Counted from the first letter of the stretch, positions 54,685 to 63,818 are shown. The stretch is 64,000 nt of DNA from Bacteroides sp. (GCA_023666705.1 JAMPBO010000006.1:119238-183237); one strand, 5' to 3'. Numbers and translations are program-made. Notes: generated by a model not told the origin, from the letters alone.

Positions 54685-54717
54685 TTTCATTTTTGACTTA
54701 GATGGGAGTGGTTTGGC

Positions 54718-55200
54718 ATGAAAAGAAACGATTACATAACATGGGATCAGTATTTTATGGGGATTGCCATTATGTCAGCGGCAAGAAGCAAGGACCCAAA
54801 CACACAGGTAGGGGCATGTATTGTTGATGAGAGTAACCGAATTTTGTCAATGGGCTATAACGGAATGCCATCAGGCTGTAATGATGATGAAATGCCGTGG
54901 GACAGAGAAGGAGAAGCACTTAACAGCAAATACTTCTTTGTGTGTCATGCGGAGCTGAACGCAATCTTAAATTATAGGGGCGGCGGAACCTTAAGAGGTT
55001 CAAGATGCTATGTAACACTTTTTCCGTGTAATGAGTGTGCCAAGGCGATTATACAGAGTGGTATAAAGGAAGTCATTTACATGACGGACAAATACAGCGA
55101 GTCGGAAAGCACCATCGCTGCAAAAAAAATGTTTGAAATGGCAGATGTGAAGTACAGGCTTTATGAAAATGAACATAAGAAAATAGAATTTGAAGTATAA
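54718..55200 (+). CDS. Deoxycytidylate (dCMP) deaminase
   Basis: 160 residues. Zinc-dependent deaminase core: CHAELNAILN (zinc His and catalytic Glu) and FPCNECAKAI (two zinc Cys). The N-terminal segment SAARSKDPNTQVGACIVD is typical of the ComEB/dCMP deaminase group. It makes dUMP from dCMP for thymidylate synthesis. GGGAG precedes the ATG; a terminator separates it from aspartate kinase. Confidence 0.93.
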   Translation: MKRNDYITWDQYFMGIAIMSAARSKDPNTQVGACIVDESNRILSMGYNGMPSGCNDDEMPWDREGEALNSKYFFVCHAELNAILNYRGGGTLRGSRCYVTLFPCNECAKAIIQSGIKEVIYMTDKYSESESTIAAKKMFEMADVKYRLYENEHKKIEFEV

Positions 55201-55273
55201 AATAGCGGCTGCATCAGTTTGAGTATCAGATGTAAATTTAAAATATACTGATGGATGGCAGATAGGAAGAAAT

Positions 55274-55813
55274 ATGGTTGATACAAAGACAAAAACAGTA
55301 AATATGACTTACCGTGCATTGTGCAGTTATGTTTTAAACACGTATTATAGAAGCTTTGCAGGTGCAAGCAGCCTTGTTTTGGGTGTTGGTTCCATTGTGC
55401 TTATGGTGATAGGCTGGAATAACTTGGCAGGAACACAGAAGGTGATTCTGGCGATTGTTGCAGTGCTGTTTCTTGCGATAAATCCGCTTCAGCTTATGTT
55501 TAAGGCATACCAGCAGCTAAAGCTCAGCTCCTCGTACAAAAAACCGTTAAACTATACATTTTCAGACAAGGGTATAATGGTAAGTCAGGATGATGTCTCG
55601 CAGGAAATACCGTGGGAGAGCATATGCAGACTCTTTATGACGGGATACATGATTGCGATTTATACGAGCAGACTTCATGCCTTTGTAATTCCTTTGTCTG
55701 AGCTTGGAGAGGAAAAGGGAAAAATAATTGCGTCGGTGGTTCAGTTTACGGCGGCGAATCACCCACGTATCAGCAAAAATCTGACGAGGTATCAAAGTGG
55801 AAAAGGATTGTAA
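55274..55813 (+). CDS. YcxB-like membrane protein
   Basis: 179 residues. Two TM helices (about 32-53 and 56-76), then a soluble domain with the pattern NYTFSDKGIMVS and IPWESICRLFMTGYMIAIYT, as in the YcxB-like family (PF14317). Function unknown in that family. Its 3' end overlaps tsaE by 17 bases, so the two are coupled. Confidence 0.8.
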   Translation: MVDTKTKTVNMTYRALCSYVLNTYYRSFAGASSLVLGVGSIVLMVIGWNNLAGTQKVILAIVAVLFLAINPLQLMFKAYQQLKLSSSYKKPLNYTFSDKGIMVSQDDVSQEIPWESICRLFMTGYMIAIYTSRLHAFVIPLSELGEEKGKIIASVVQFTAANHPRISKNLTRYQSGKGL

Positions 55814-56234
55814 AGTGTTTGAGAGCTTTGGGGCATTAGATACCTTTCGCATAGGGAAGGCACTTGCCGAAGAAAGCACACCGGGACAGGTATATTGTCT
55901 GCACGGTGATTTGGGAACAGGAAAGACGGTATTTTCACAGGGCTTTGGCAAGGGGCTTGGTGTGGAGGAACAGATAAGCAGTCCCACATTTACTATATTG
56001 AAGGAATATCATGATGGACGGTTTCCGTTTTACCATTTTGATGTTTACCGGATTGGCAGTGAGGACGAGATGGACGAAATCGGATATCAGGACATTGTTT
56101 GTGGTGATGGCGTTTGTCTCATTGAATGGGCAGAGCTTATCAGGGATATCATTCCAGAGGATTGTATCGATATTGTGATTACGAAAAATGTAGAAAAGGG
56201 CTTCGATTACAGAAGGATAGAGATAAAAAGGTGA
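55797..56234 (+). CDS. tsaE: tRNA threonylcarbamoyladenosine biosynthesis protein TsaE
   Basis: 145 residues, GTG start, inside the YcxB-like gene. P-loop HGDLGTGKTVFSQGFGKGLG and SSPTFTILKEYHDG, YHFDVYRIGSEDEM, the conserved LIEWAE motif. TsaE is the ATPase that recycles the TsaB-TsaD complex making t6A37 in ANN-reading tRNAs. tsaB begins four bases after the stop. Confidence 0.95.
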   Translation: MEKDCKVFESFGALDTFRIGKALAEESTPGQVYCLHGDLGTGKTVFSQGFGKGLGVEEQISSPTFTILKEYHDGRFPFYHFDVYRIGSEDEMDEIGYQDIVCGDGVCLIEWAELIRDIIPEDCIDIVITKNVEKGFDYRRIEIKR

Positions 56235-56238
56235 TGAT

Positions 56239-56952
56239 ATGAAAATATTGGGCATTGACAGCTCAGGAATGGTGGCAGGCGTTGCTGTGGTGGATGATGA
56301 TATATTGCTTGCCGAGTATACGGTGAATTATAAAAAAACTCACTCGGAGACATTGCTCCCCATGATTGATGAAATCGTAAGGATGACGGAGCTTGACATG
56401 GAAACGATTGATGCCATAGCAGTTGCAGCGGGACCGGGTTCCTTTACAGGACTGAGAATAGGGTCGGCAACGGTGAAGGGTCTGGGACTTGCTCTTAACA
56501 AAGATATCATAGAAATACCTACATGTATGGGACTTGCCTACAATGTGTGGGGAACGGATGCACTTGTGTGCCCAATTATGGATGCAAGAAGAAAACAGGT
56601 TTACACGGCAGTTTACAGATATGAAAAGGATGAGCTGGTCACGGTATCAGAGCAAAGAGCGGTAGATATATGCAGGCTTATGGAAGAACTAAATACAATG
56701 GACACAAAAGTTATTTTTGTCGGTGACGGAGTTCCTGTATACAGGGACGTCATTGGTGAAAATGCCAAATTTCCATATACATTTGCACCTGCCCACTGCA
56801 ACAGACAAAGAGCTGCGGCAGTTGCGGCACTTGGGGTTATTTTTGCGTCAAAGGGACTGACGGTATCTGCGGAACAACACAAGCCCATATATTTAAGAAA
56901 GTCACAGGCTGAACGCGAGCGTGAGGAAAAGATGGCAAATGAGCAAAAATGA
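56239..56952 (+). CDS. tsaB: tRNA threonylcarbamoyladenosine biosynthesis protein TsaB
   Basis: 237 residues. LGIDSSGMVAGVAVVDD, KTHSETLLPMID and AVAAGPGSFTGLRIGSATVK identify the YeaZ/TsaB fold, an inactive TsaD paralogue that scaffolds the t6A complex. It ends inside rimI by 14 bases. Partners TsaE (upstream) and TsaD (59436) are in the window; TsaC is not. Confidence 0.95.
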   Translation: MKILGIDSSGMVAGVAVVDDDILLAEYTVNYKKTHSETLLPMIDEIVRMTELDMETIDAIAVAAGPGSFTGLRIGSATVKGLGLALNKDIIEIPTCMGLAYNVWGTDALVCPIMDARRKQVYTAVYRYEKDELVTVSEQRAVDICRLMEELNTMDTKVIFVGDGVPVYRDVIGENAKFPYTFAPAHCNRQRAAAVAALGVIFASKGLTVSAEQHKPIYLRKSQAEREREEKMANEQK

Positions 56953-57466
56953 TGGTAGTATTATTGATTATGTGTCAATCCTTGAGCAGGAATGTTTTTC
57001 TGACGGCTGGAGCACAGACAGCATAAAAAGCTCACTTGGTCAAAGCTGTAATATGCTGATTGTTGCATACCTTGATGAAGCGACAGAGGAAAGCGGTGAG
57101 CTTTTTGTGCAGGGGGGAGCCGGTGCTGTTTTGCAGGTGGAGGAAATGTGGAACCGTATATCGTGCCCTTTGCTTTGTGGTTATGTAATCGCGAATATGG
57201 TTGGGGATGAGAGCGAGCTTTTAAGAATAGCGGTAGCTCCTGAAAAAAGAAAAATGCACATTGCAAACCGATTGATGGAAAAATACGAAAAATATGTAAA
57301 TGCAAAATCCTATTATTTGGAAGTACGGCAAAAAAATGCTCCTGCAAGAAGCTTATACGAAAAATTTGGCTACAAGGAGATAGGGGGTAGAAAGAATTAT
57401 TATGTAAACCCCATTGAAGACGCAGTGATTTATTCCAAAACGAAAATGTTGGATGACAGGATATGA
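56939..57466 (+). CDS. rimI: Ribosomal-protein-alanine N-acetyltransferase RimI-like
   Basis: 175 residues from ATG 56939. GNAT fold: EQECFSDGWSTDSIKSSL near the N terminus, LLRIAVAPEKRKMHIANRLM (acetyl-CoA binding, with R/K variation of the QxxGxG/A motif) and YLEVRQKNAPARSLYEKFGY. An insertion of about 25 residues follows position 45. The tsaE-tsaB-rimI order is common in Firmicutes. The HIANRL motif departs from the usual GIGxxLL, so activity is likely but unproven. Confidence 0.9.
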   Translation: MSKNDGSIIDYVSILEQECFSDGWSTDSIKSSLGQSCNMLIVAYLDEATEESGELFVQGGAGAVLQVEEMWNRISCPLLCGYVIANMVGDESELLRIAVAPEKRKMHIANRLMEKYEKYVNAKSYYLEVRQKNAPARSLYEKFGYKEIGGRKNYYVNPIEDAVIYSKTKMLDDRI

Positions 57467-57560
57467 CATATATGACATTTTTTCAACATTTAAAAATTTT
57501 AAAATCTCTAATATAATGATATAAGCAACAGCTTAACATACAAATTGGAGGAATAAAATT

Positions 57561-57770
57561 ATGATAAAATGCAATAAATGCGGTCGTGAACTTGCATGTG
57601 TAAATGATATACCAAGAGAGGATTTTCTTCAGGTAAATAAGCCATGGGGGTACTTCTCAAAAAAAGACGGAACTGTTTATAAGTTTGTAGTATGTGAAAA
57701 ATGCTGCGAGGATTTTGTCAGCACATTTAAAATACCTGTTGATGTGTCGGACAATACGGAGTTATTATAA
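57561..57770 (+). CDS. Small zinc-ribbon protein of unknown function
   Basis: 69 residues with two CxxC pairs (C4/C7 and C45/C48), which can hold one zinc. The start follows GGAGG. An AT-rich stretch upstream contains a TATAAT (57512-57517), so it may have its own promoter, though the -35 is weak. A hairpin (57777-57799) follows. No family recognised. Confidence 0.75.
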   Translation: MIKCNKCGRELACVNDIPREDFLQVNKPWGYFSKKDGTVYKFVVCEKCCEDFVSTFKIPVDVSDNTELL

Positions 57771-57776
57771 AATGTA

Positions 57777-57799
57777 TCAGGTCTTTCATGAAAGCCTGA
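57777..57799 (+). terminator. Hairpin between the zinc-protein and RNase Z genes
   Basis: TCAGG-T-CTTTC pairs with GAAAG-C-CTGA. There is no T-run after it, so it may modulate rather than end transcription. Confidence 0.4.
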
Positions 57800-57819
57800 C
57801 TAATTAAAGAGGTAATAAA

Positions 57820-58725
57820 ATGTTAGATGTCTGTCTGCTTGGCACAGGGGGGATGCTCCCTTTGCCGTATCGAGCACTCACATCACTTATGCTGAGATAT
57901 AACGGAAGTAATATACTCATTGACTGTGGTGAGGGAACACAAAATTCCATAAGGATAAAAGGATGGAGCTTTAAGCCAATAGATGTTATATGTATCACGC
58001 ATTTCCATGCTGACCATATAAGCGGGTTGCCGGGACTTCTCCTTACGATGGGCAACGCGGAGCGGACAAAGCCGCTTACCATGATAGGTCCAAAGGGCTT
58101 GGAAAAGGTCGTGAATTCGCTTAGAATTATTGCACCTGAGCTGCCCTTTGACATTAAGTTCATTGAGCTAGATGAACCCTTTGAGGAAATAAACATTTGT
58201 GGACTCAGGCTGCAGGCATTTCGGGTAAACCACAGGGTTACCTGCTATGGCTACAATGTGGTTTTGGACAGGGCGGGAAGATTTGATGCGGATAAGGCAA
58301 AGGCACTGGGACTTCCGGTTCAATATTGGAGCAGGCTTCAAAAGGGAGAGGTAATCACCTATGAGGGTGCCGAGTATACGAGTGATATGGTTATGGGGGA
58401 GGGCAGAAAAGGACTTAAGGTGACCTACTGTACTGACACAAGACCGACAGACGCAATCGTAGCGGCTGCAAATGGTGCTGATTTATTTATATGTGAGGGT
58501 ATGTATGGCGAGGACGAAAAGCTTGATAAGGCAAAGGAGCATAAGCACATGATGATGTCCGAGGCAGCAAGGCTTGCAAAGCAGGCAGATGTCAAGGAAA
58601 TGTGGCTTACACATTACAGTCCGGCAACTGCAAGACCCTTGGATTTTGAGGATAAGGTCAGGAGTATTTTTTCAAGGGCACAAATGGGTAAGGACAGAAT
58701 GACTGTGGAATTGAATTTTGAGTAA
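57820..58725 (+). CDS. rnz: Ribonuclease Z (tRNA 3' processing endonuclease)
   Basis: 301 residues, the usual short RNase Z. Metal motif FHADHISGLPGLL, ILIDCGEGTQ, a flexible-arm region (about 155-185) and C-terminal DTRP and WLTHYSP motifs. It cuts tRNA precursors after the discriminator base, needed here because the serine tRNA genes lack CCA. It shares the neighbourhood with the t6A genes and tRNAs. Confidence 0.93.
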   Translation: MLDVCLLGTGGMLPLPYRALTSLMLRYNGSNILIDCGEGTQNSIRIKGWSFKPIDVICITHFHADHISGLPGLLLTMGNAERTKPLTMIGPKGLEKVVNSLRIIAPELPFDIKFIELDEPFEEINICGLRLQAFRVNHRVTCYGYNVVLDRAGRFDADKAKALGLPVQYWSRLQKGEVITYEGAEYTSDMVMGEGRKGLKVTYCTDTRPTDAIVAAANGADLFICEGMYGEDEKLDKAKEHKHMMMSEAARLAKQADVKEMWLTHYSPATARPLDFEDKVRSIFSRAQMGKDRMTVELNFE

Positions 58726-58736
58726 GTTTTTGCTTG

Positions 58737-58763
58737 TGTCAAGTTTTCTTTGAAAACTTGACA
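58737..58763 (+). repeat. Perfect hairpin, 12-bp stem
   Basis: GTCAAGTTTTC and GAAAACTTGAC flank a TTT loop, extended by a T-A pair. It starts 11 bases after the RNase Z stop. No clear T-run follows; it lies just upstream of a second hairpin. Confidence 0.75.
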
Positions 58764-58770
58764 TGCAGCG

Positions 58771-58808
58771 TCAGCCCATTTGCTGAAAGCAAATTTGGAA
58801 TGGGCTGA
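58771..58808 (+). repeat. Second tandem hairpin
   Basis: TCAGCCCATT (58771-58780) pairs with AATGGGCTGA (58799-58808), and an inner TTTGCT/AGCAAA stem with a GAA loop nests inside. Together with the first hairpin it fills the gap before the one-TM gene. Confidence 0.7.
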
Positions 58809-58830
58809 TGTTCACGAAGGGAGGAATAGT

Positions 58831-59439
58831 ATGGCGAAGCAAAAGGGTACGGGAGTGAAAGGAATTGTAATTGCTATCTGCATGGTTGTAATTGTTCTTT
58901 TTTATTTTAATTATTTAAGCAACAATTCCTCCAAGAAGAAAACGGAACGACAGTTGGACGAGCTGCAGCAGCTTTGTGAGCATGACATGCTTGGAAACTA
59001 TCCTAAGACCCCACGTGATGTAGTGAAAATGCATTGCAGGTATTTTAAGGTATTTTACGGACAAGATTTAAGTGATGACGAGCTGTATACGCTGAATCAG
59101 CAGGTGAGAAACCTATATTCCTCGGAGCTGCTTTCGCATAATTCTGAAACAGATACATTACGAAACTTGAAGCAAAACATTAAAAAGATGGCGGATGACG
59201 GATATGTATATAAAACTTACGTACTTCCTGAGGCAAGCCAGATAAAGTATTATACACAAAATGGGGCGGAAATGGCAACCCTTGAGGTGGAGATTACGAT
59301 GAACGTAAAAAAGGATAAAGGGTACATATATGCACAGTATGTTCTTATAAAGGAAAACGGACAATGGAAAATACTGGCATGGGGTGATTCGCAGTTTGGA
59401 GAAGGAAACGCACAGACATCAAAGAGGACAGGAACATGA
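58831..59439 (+). CDS. Single-TM protein of unknown function
   Basis: 202 residues from ATG 58831, with GGGAGG eight bases upstream; a longer in-frame start runs into the hairpins and lacks a site. One TM helix near the N terminus (about 9-30), then a soluble outer domain with regular alpha/beta pattern ending in an [14 protein letters not shown] strand that recalls NTF2-like folds. It overlaps tsaD by four bases (ATGA), a sign of translational coupling. No family recognised. Confidence 0.82.
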   Translation: MAKQKGTGVKGIVIAICMVVIVLFYFNYLSNNSSKKKTERQLDELQQLCEHDMLGNYPKTPRDVVKMHCRYFKVFYGQDLSDDELYTLNQQVRNLYSSELLSHNSETDTLRNLKQNIKKMADDGYVYKTYVLPEASQIKYYTQNGAEMATLEVEITMNVKKDKGYIYAQYVLIKENGQWKILAWGDSQFGEGNAQTSKRTGT

Positions 59440-60461
59440 GTGTTACAATATTAGCAATAGAATCTTCGTGTGACGAGACGGCAGCTGCTGTTGTGGAAGA
59501 CGGAAGAACCATAAAATCGAATATCATTTATTCCCAAATTGAATTGCATAAACTGTATGGAGGCGTTGTGCCTGAAATTGCGTCCAGAAAGCACGTTGAA
59601 AAAATAAATCAGGTGATTACCGCGGCAATAAGCGAAGCTGGGGTGACATGGGATGATATTGACGCAGTTGCGGTAACGTATGGACCGGGGCTGGTTGGTG
59701 CCCTGCTGGTTGGGGTGAGTGCGGCAAAGGCAATTGCATATGCAAAGCAGAAACCGCTCATCGGTGTCAATCACATAGAGGGGCACATAGCAGCAAATTA
59801 CATTGAAAATGCAGATTTGAAACCGCCGTTTATGTGTATGGTGGCATCGGGAGGACATTCCCATCTTGTATATGTAAAGGATTACACAGCGTTTGAAATT
59901 GTGGGCAGGACGAGGGACGATGCGGCAGGAGAAGCATTTGACAAGGTGGCACGTGCCATTGGCTTGGGGTATCCGGGTGGTCCTAAGGTTGATAAGCTTG
60001 CCAGGGAAGGAAATCCGTCGGCAATCACATTTCCGCGGGCATTTATGGAGGATTCCCCCTATGATTTTTCCTTCAGTGGGCTTAAGTCTGCCGTGCTTAA
60101 TTATTTGAATGGATGTGAAATGAAGCATATCGAGGTAAATAAAGCCGATGTTGCGGCTTCCTTTCAGCAGGCGGTTGTGGATGTGCTTACGGATAATTCT
60201 GTGAGGGCTGCAAAGGAATATGGATGTGAATGTCTTGCATTGGCAGGCGGGGTAGCGTCAAACACTATGCTTAGAGCCTGCATGGAAAATGCCTGCAAGA
60301 AGGAAAATATTAAATTCGTCCATCCGTCGCCTATATATTGTACAGATAATGCTGCCATGATTGGTGTGGCAGGATATCACGATTACAAAAACGGAGTGCG
60401 AAGCGGTCTTAATTTGAATGCCGTTCCAAATTTGAAAATAGGAGAGAGGGTTCACTTGTAA
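59436..60461 (+). CDS. tsaD: tRNA N6-adenosine threonylcarbamoyltransferase TsaD
   Basis: 341 residues. [14 protein letters not shown], the metal motif [10 protein letters not shown] (H113, H117), ATP-binding [12 protein letters not shown] and [14 protein letters not shown], and the C-terminal [13 protein letters not shown]. It transfers threonylcarbamoyl to A37 of tRNA with TsaB and TsaE, both encoded 3-4 kb upstream. The stop overlaps the next start by one base. Confidence 0.97.
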   Translation: MSVTILAIESSCDETAAAVVEDGRTIKSNIIYSQIELHKLYGGVVPEIASRKHVEKINQVITAAISEAGVTWDDIDAVAVTYGPGLVGALLVGVSAAKAIAYAKQKPLIGVNHIEGHIAANYIENADLKPPFMCMVASGGHSHLVYVKDYTAFEIVGRTRDDAAGEAFDKVARAIGLGYPGGPKVDKLAREGNPSAITFPRAFMEDSPYDFSFSGLKSAVLNYLNGCEMKHIEVNKADVAASFQQAVVDVLTDNSVRAAKEYGCECLALAGGVASNTMLRACMENACKKENIKFVHPSPIYCTDNAAMIGVAGYHDYKNGVRSGLNLNAVPNLKIGERVHL

Positions 60462-62644
60462 TGAAAAAGATTTTGCAAAAGATAAAAGCAATATCAGGAA
60501 ATGTATTTCAATGGGCGAAGAGAGTAACAGAAGGACCAGTATGCTTCCTTAGAAAGGGCAGACCTGGAGGTATGATTTTAAGTGCACTTTTGGCAGCCCA
60601 GTTTATATATGGCAGTATGCTGTATATATGCCGCAGTGTCATGCCCGTATTTGTGGCATTTCTTATGTCATTTTTGCTGGTGATAGCTGGAACAGAGCTT
60701 TTGGCATTATTGCTTAAAATACTGTTTGGCAAGGTAAAACGGGCAAGGGCATATCATCTTATGGCATTGTTTGTTTTGATGCTTGCTAATTTTATTGGAA
60801 CACAGCTAAATGGTGCGGTGGCAGGTATCTTAATCAGTGTATTCGTGGTTACCGCCGTGGATGTATTGGGAAGATGTATATGGAGCATAGCCGTAGGTAA
60901 AAATTACAAACAAAAGTTTGGATATGCCGCCTTGATACTATCTTTAGGAATCGTGGTTTTATTCGGACTGTTTTTCCATATGGATAATTTCGGTGAAGAC
61001 CAAATACAGAAGTATCTTGCTTTATCAGAAGGTAACGGAGAAGAAAATGCAGGCTTTGCCGCATATATGGAAAACGGAAACGGGGAAATAGCAGTGATTG
61101 ATTATGGTCCGGATGCTGCATCGGGGATTGCCACAACTTACACAGATATTTCAGCGTTCGCTGAAAATGATGGACTGTCCACAATGCCGTCAAAGCTGTA
61201 TTTTGAAAAGGGATTAAGTGAGGCATCTATAGCAGGACGCATCTGGTACCCCATGGAAGGACAAGATTACCCTGTGGTATTCATTGTGCATGGAAATCAC
61301 GACTTTGATGTTCCGTCGTATCTTGGATATGACTACCTTGGCGAATATCTTGCGTCAAACGGATATGTAGTGGTATCGGTTGATGAAAATGTAGTGAACA
61401 CCCTGTCGGACGAAAATGACGCCAGGGCAGTGTTGCTGTTAGAGAATATGAAAGCAGTTTTGGCTGAAAATGAAAATCAGAAAAGCATTCTTTATAAGAA
61501 AATTAATTCGGATATGATTGCCATAGCGGGACATTCCCGGGGTGGCGAGATGGTGGCAACGGCATACCTGTTTAATGCCCTTGACGCATATCCTGATGAT
61601 GGCAATATGAAGTTTGATTATCATTTTAATATTTCCTCGATTATTGCGATTGCACCTACCGTTGACCAGTATATGCCGGCACAGCATGCGGTGGAGCTTT
61701 GTGATGTCAATTATTTGCTGATTCATGGCTCCCACGACCAGGATGTAAGTCTGGTGATGGGTGAAAAGCAGTATAACAATGTGCATTTTTCCGATGCAGA
61801 CGATACCTTGTATTGTAAAGCAAGTGTATACATAATGGGAGCGAACCATGGGCAGTTCAATACAAGATGGGGACGTTATGACGGAATGGCGGGAACGAAC
61901 GGCTTTTTAAATACCGCTCATTTTTTGAAGGCAGAGGAGCAGCAGTTAATAGCGAAGGCTTACATCCGGGCATTTTTAGATACAACGCTTTTGGGTGATT
62001 GTGATTATAGCGATTTGCTTAAGGATAATGTGAATTATACAAAAGTGCTTCCTAAAACAGTGTACATAACAAATTATATGGATTCTGGGTTTGTAAGATA
62101 TTGTTCTTTTGATGAAGATGCTGACATTGCACATGGTGATGCGGAGGATGTCGTGATTAGTTGTCAGGGTATGGAGACATGGAAGGAACGTACAGATGTA
62201 TATGGAGCCGATACAGATAAGGAAAATCATGTTTTGGACTGTACATGGGAGGCGGATTCTGAACCAAGAATTGAGATTAGCATACCTGCAACGGATATGT
62301 CAGCAGGAGACATAACATTTAGAATAGCAGATATGCGGGAGGATATTGCTGATGAGATAACAGCACTGGATTATGCAGTGGAGCTGTGTGATGCAAAGGG
62401 AAATGTGATAAAGGCAGAAAATCCACAGCTTGTCTATCCATCGCTGGCGATTCAGCTATATAAGCAGGATGTGATATTTGGATCCTATGAATACAAGCAT
62501 CAGATGCAGACCGTATCACTTAAAATGGATATGTTCCCGTCAGTTTCAGCGTTTGATTTCACATCAGTCCGTAAAATTTGTATTGTTTTTGACGGAAGCA
62601 GGGCGGGCGAGATTATCATGGACGATGTGGGATTTGCAGAATAA
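60461..62644 (+). CDS. Membrane protein with an extracytoplasmic alpha/beta-hydrolase domain
   Basis: 727 residues. Five or so N-terminal TM helices (about 25-180), then an alpha/beta-hydrolase fold: VVFIVHGNHDFD (oxyanion region), the nucleophile elbow GHSRGGE, HGSHDQDVSL (Asp region) and GANHGQFNTRWG (His). A beta-rich domain of about 170 residues follows. It resembles chlorophyllase/PAF-acetylhydrolase-like lipases in pattern, but I cannot assign a substrate. It starts in the tsaD stop (TAATG), so the two are coupled. Topology and substrate are inference. Confidence 0.78.
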   Translation: MKKILQKIKAISGNVFQWAKRVTEGPVCFLRKGRPGGMILSALLAAQFIYGSMLYICRSVMPVFVAFLMSFLLVIAGTELLALLLKILFGKVKRARAYHLMALFVLMLANFIGTQLNGAVAGILISVFVVTAVDVLGRCIWSIAVGKNYKQKFGYAALILSLGIVVLFGLFFHMDNFGEDQIQKYLALSEGNGEENAGFAAYMENGNGEIAVIDYGPDAASGIATTYTDISAFAENDGLSTMPSKLYFEKGLSEASIAGRIWYPMEGQDYPVVFIVHGNHDFDVPSYLGYDYLGEYLASNGYVVVSVDENVVNTLSDENDARAVLLLENMKAVLAENENQKSILYKKINSDMIAIAGHSRGGEMVATAYLFNALDAYPDDGNMKFDYHFNISSIIAIAPTVDQYMPAQHAVELCDVNYLLIHGSHDQDVSLVMGEKQYNNVHFSDADDTLYCKASVYIMGANHGQFNTRWGRYDGMAGTNGFLNTAHFLKAEEQQLIAKAYIRAFLDTTLLGDCDYSDLLKDNVNYTKVLPKTVYITNYMDSGFVRYCSFDEDADIAHGDAEDVVISCQGMETWKERTDVYGADTDKENHVLDCTWEADSEPRIEISIPATDMSAGDITFRIADMREDIADEITALDYAVELCDAKGNVIKAENPQLVYPSLAIQLYKQDVIFGSYEYKHQMQTVSLKMDMFPSVSAFDFTSVRKICIVFDGSRAGEIIMDDVGFAE

Positions 62645-62688
62645 GCTTGAGAAAAGTATAACGATGTTTGTGGTGGAAAGGAAAAATC

Positions 62689-63492
62689 ATGGCGATTGGG
62701 ATAGTTTTGGCAGGTGGAAACGGCAGCCGCATGAATAGCAGCGTGGCAAAGCAGTATATGCTTATTAATGGAAAAGAAGTAATTGCTTACGCACTTGACA
62801 CATTTCAAAAAAATGAGCATATAACTGATATTGTGCTGGTTGCAAGAAATGAGGATTTAGAATTTTGCAGAAATGAGATTATAAACAAATATTGCTTTGA
62901 CAAGGTAAGACGTTTGGTTTCCGGCGGAGCAGAGCGGTATGCTTCTGTGTATCAGGGACTTTTGGCTGCAGGTGATATATTTAGGGCTGATGCAAATATT
63001 TCATATAGTGGAAATTATAAAGCTGACCATTTGGAGGAACGTAATCAAACTTGTGTATGTGGTGATGAGATTGTAGTGATACATGACGGGGCAAGACCAT
63101 TTGTAACAAATGAAATGATAAATTCCTCGATTGCGTGTGCCGCTAAGACAAGAGCTTGTACAGTAGGCGTTCCTGTAAAGGATACCATCAAAATCGTTGA
63201 TGAAAATATGAATGGCGTTAAAACGCCCGACAGAAAATTTCTCTATCAGATTCAGACGCCACAGGCATTTGATTACAAGCTGATTATGGAAGCGTATGAA
63301 AAAATGTATTTGGAACAAAATGCCGCCCACACTGGTGAAAAAATGACTATAACAGATGATACAATGCTTGTGGAGCTGTATACAGGTATTAAATCGAAGG
63401 TGATTTTTGGAGGCTACGAAAATATAAAAATTACTACTCCTGAGGATATAAATATTGCTGAAATTTTTTCTGAAAATTTTTTAAAAAATTGA
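62689..63492 (+). CDS. ispD: 2-C-methyl-D-erythritol 4-phosphate cytidylyltransferase
   Basis: 267 residues from ATG 62689, with AAAGGA upstream; an earlier ATG-like start lacks a site. MEP-pathway enzyme: IVLAGGNGSRMNSSVAKQY, VIHDGARPFVTNEM, FLYQIQTPQAFDYK, TDDTMLVE and the C-terminal ITTPEDINIAE. It makes CDP-methylerythritol for isoprenoids. An insertion of about 25 residues (around 105-130, with a CVC motif) precedes the IHDGARP motif and lengthens it beyond the usual 225-235 residues. Confidence 0.93.
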   Translation: MAIGIVLAGGNGSRMNSSVAKQYMLINGKEVIAYALDTFQKNEHITDIVLVARNEDLEFCRNEIINKYCFDKVRRLVSGGAERYASVYQGLLAAGDIFRADANISYSGNYKADHLEERNQTCVCGDEIVVIHDGARPFVTNEMINSSIACAAKTRACTVGVPVKDTIKIVDENMNGVKTPDRKFLYQIQTPQAFDYKLIMEAYEKMYLEQNAAHTGEKMTITDDTMLVELYTGIKSKVIFGGYENIKITTPEDINIAEIFSENFLKN

Positions 63493-63514
63493 TTGGAAAA
63501 TTTCAAAAAAATTA

Positions 63515-63543
63515 TTGACAAGAAACAATGAGTTTGTTACTAT
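63515..63543 (+). promoter_or_regulatory. Promoter of the tRNA-Ser pair
   Basis: TTGACA at 63515-63520, 17-bp spacer, TACTAT at 63538-63543, 60 bases before the first tRNA. A hairpin lies in between. Confidence 0.8.
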
Positions 63544-63550
63544 TAGTAAG

Positions 63551-63573
63551 TCGCTGACGAAACAGCGATTTTT
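63551..63573 (+). terminator. Hairpin with T-run between tRNA promoter and tRNA genes
   Basis: TCGCTG pairs with CAGCGA around ACGAAA, followed by TTTTTATTT. It can end the ispD transcript but also lies just downstream of the tRNA promoter, near the expected transcription start. Confidence 0.65.
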
Positions 63574-63602
63574 ATTTGACGTTATAGTCAGGGATACAAT
63601 AT

Positions 63603-63688
63603 GGAGAGGTATCGAAGTGGTCATAACGAGGCGGTCTTGAAAACCGTTTGTCCGCAAGGGCACGAGGGTTCGAATCCCTCTCTCTCCG
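63603..63688 (+). tRNA. tRNA-Ser (anticodon UGA)
   Basis: An 86-base cloverleaf with acceptor GGAGAGG/TCTCTCC (one G-U pair), anticodon loop CTTGAAA (TGA), a long class-II variable arm and a GAGGG/CCCTC T stem with TTCGAAT. CCA is not encoded. It reads UCA/UCG-type codons. Confidence 0.95.
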
Positions 63689-63729
63689 CTTTCATCACGC
63701 AGGTGATGATTGAGTTCAAACGCTTGTAA

Positions 63730-63818
63730 GGAGAAGTACCCAAGCGGTTGAAGGGGCTCCCCTGGAAAGGGAGTAGGTCGTTAATAGCGGCGCGAGGGTT
63801 CAAATCCCTCCTTCTCCG
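63730..63818 (+). tRNA. tRNA-Ser (anticodon GGA)
   Basis: An 89-base cloverleaf with acceptor GGAGAAG/CTTCTCC, anticodon loop CTGGAAA (GGA), a long variable arm and the T loop TTCAAAT. CCA is not encoded. It lies 41 bases after the first and probably shares its transcript. Confidence 0.95.
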
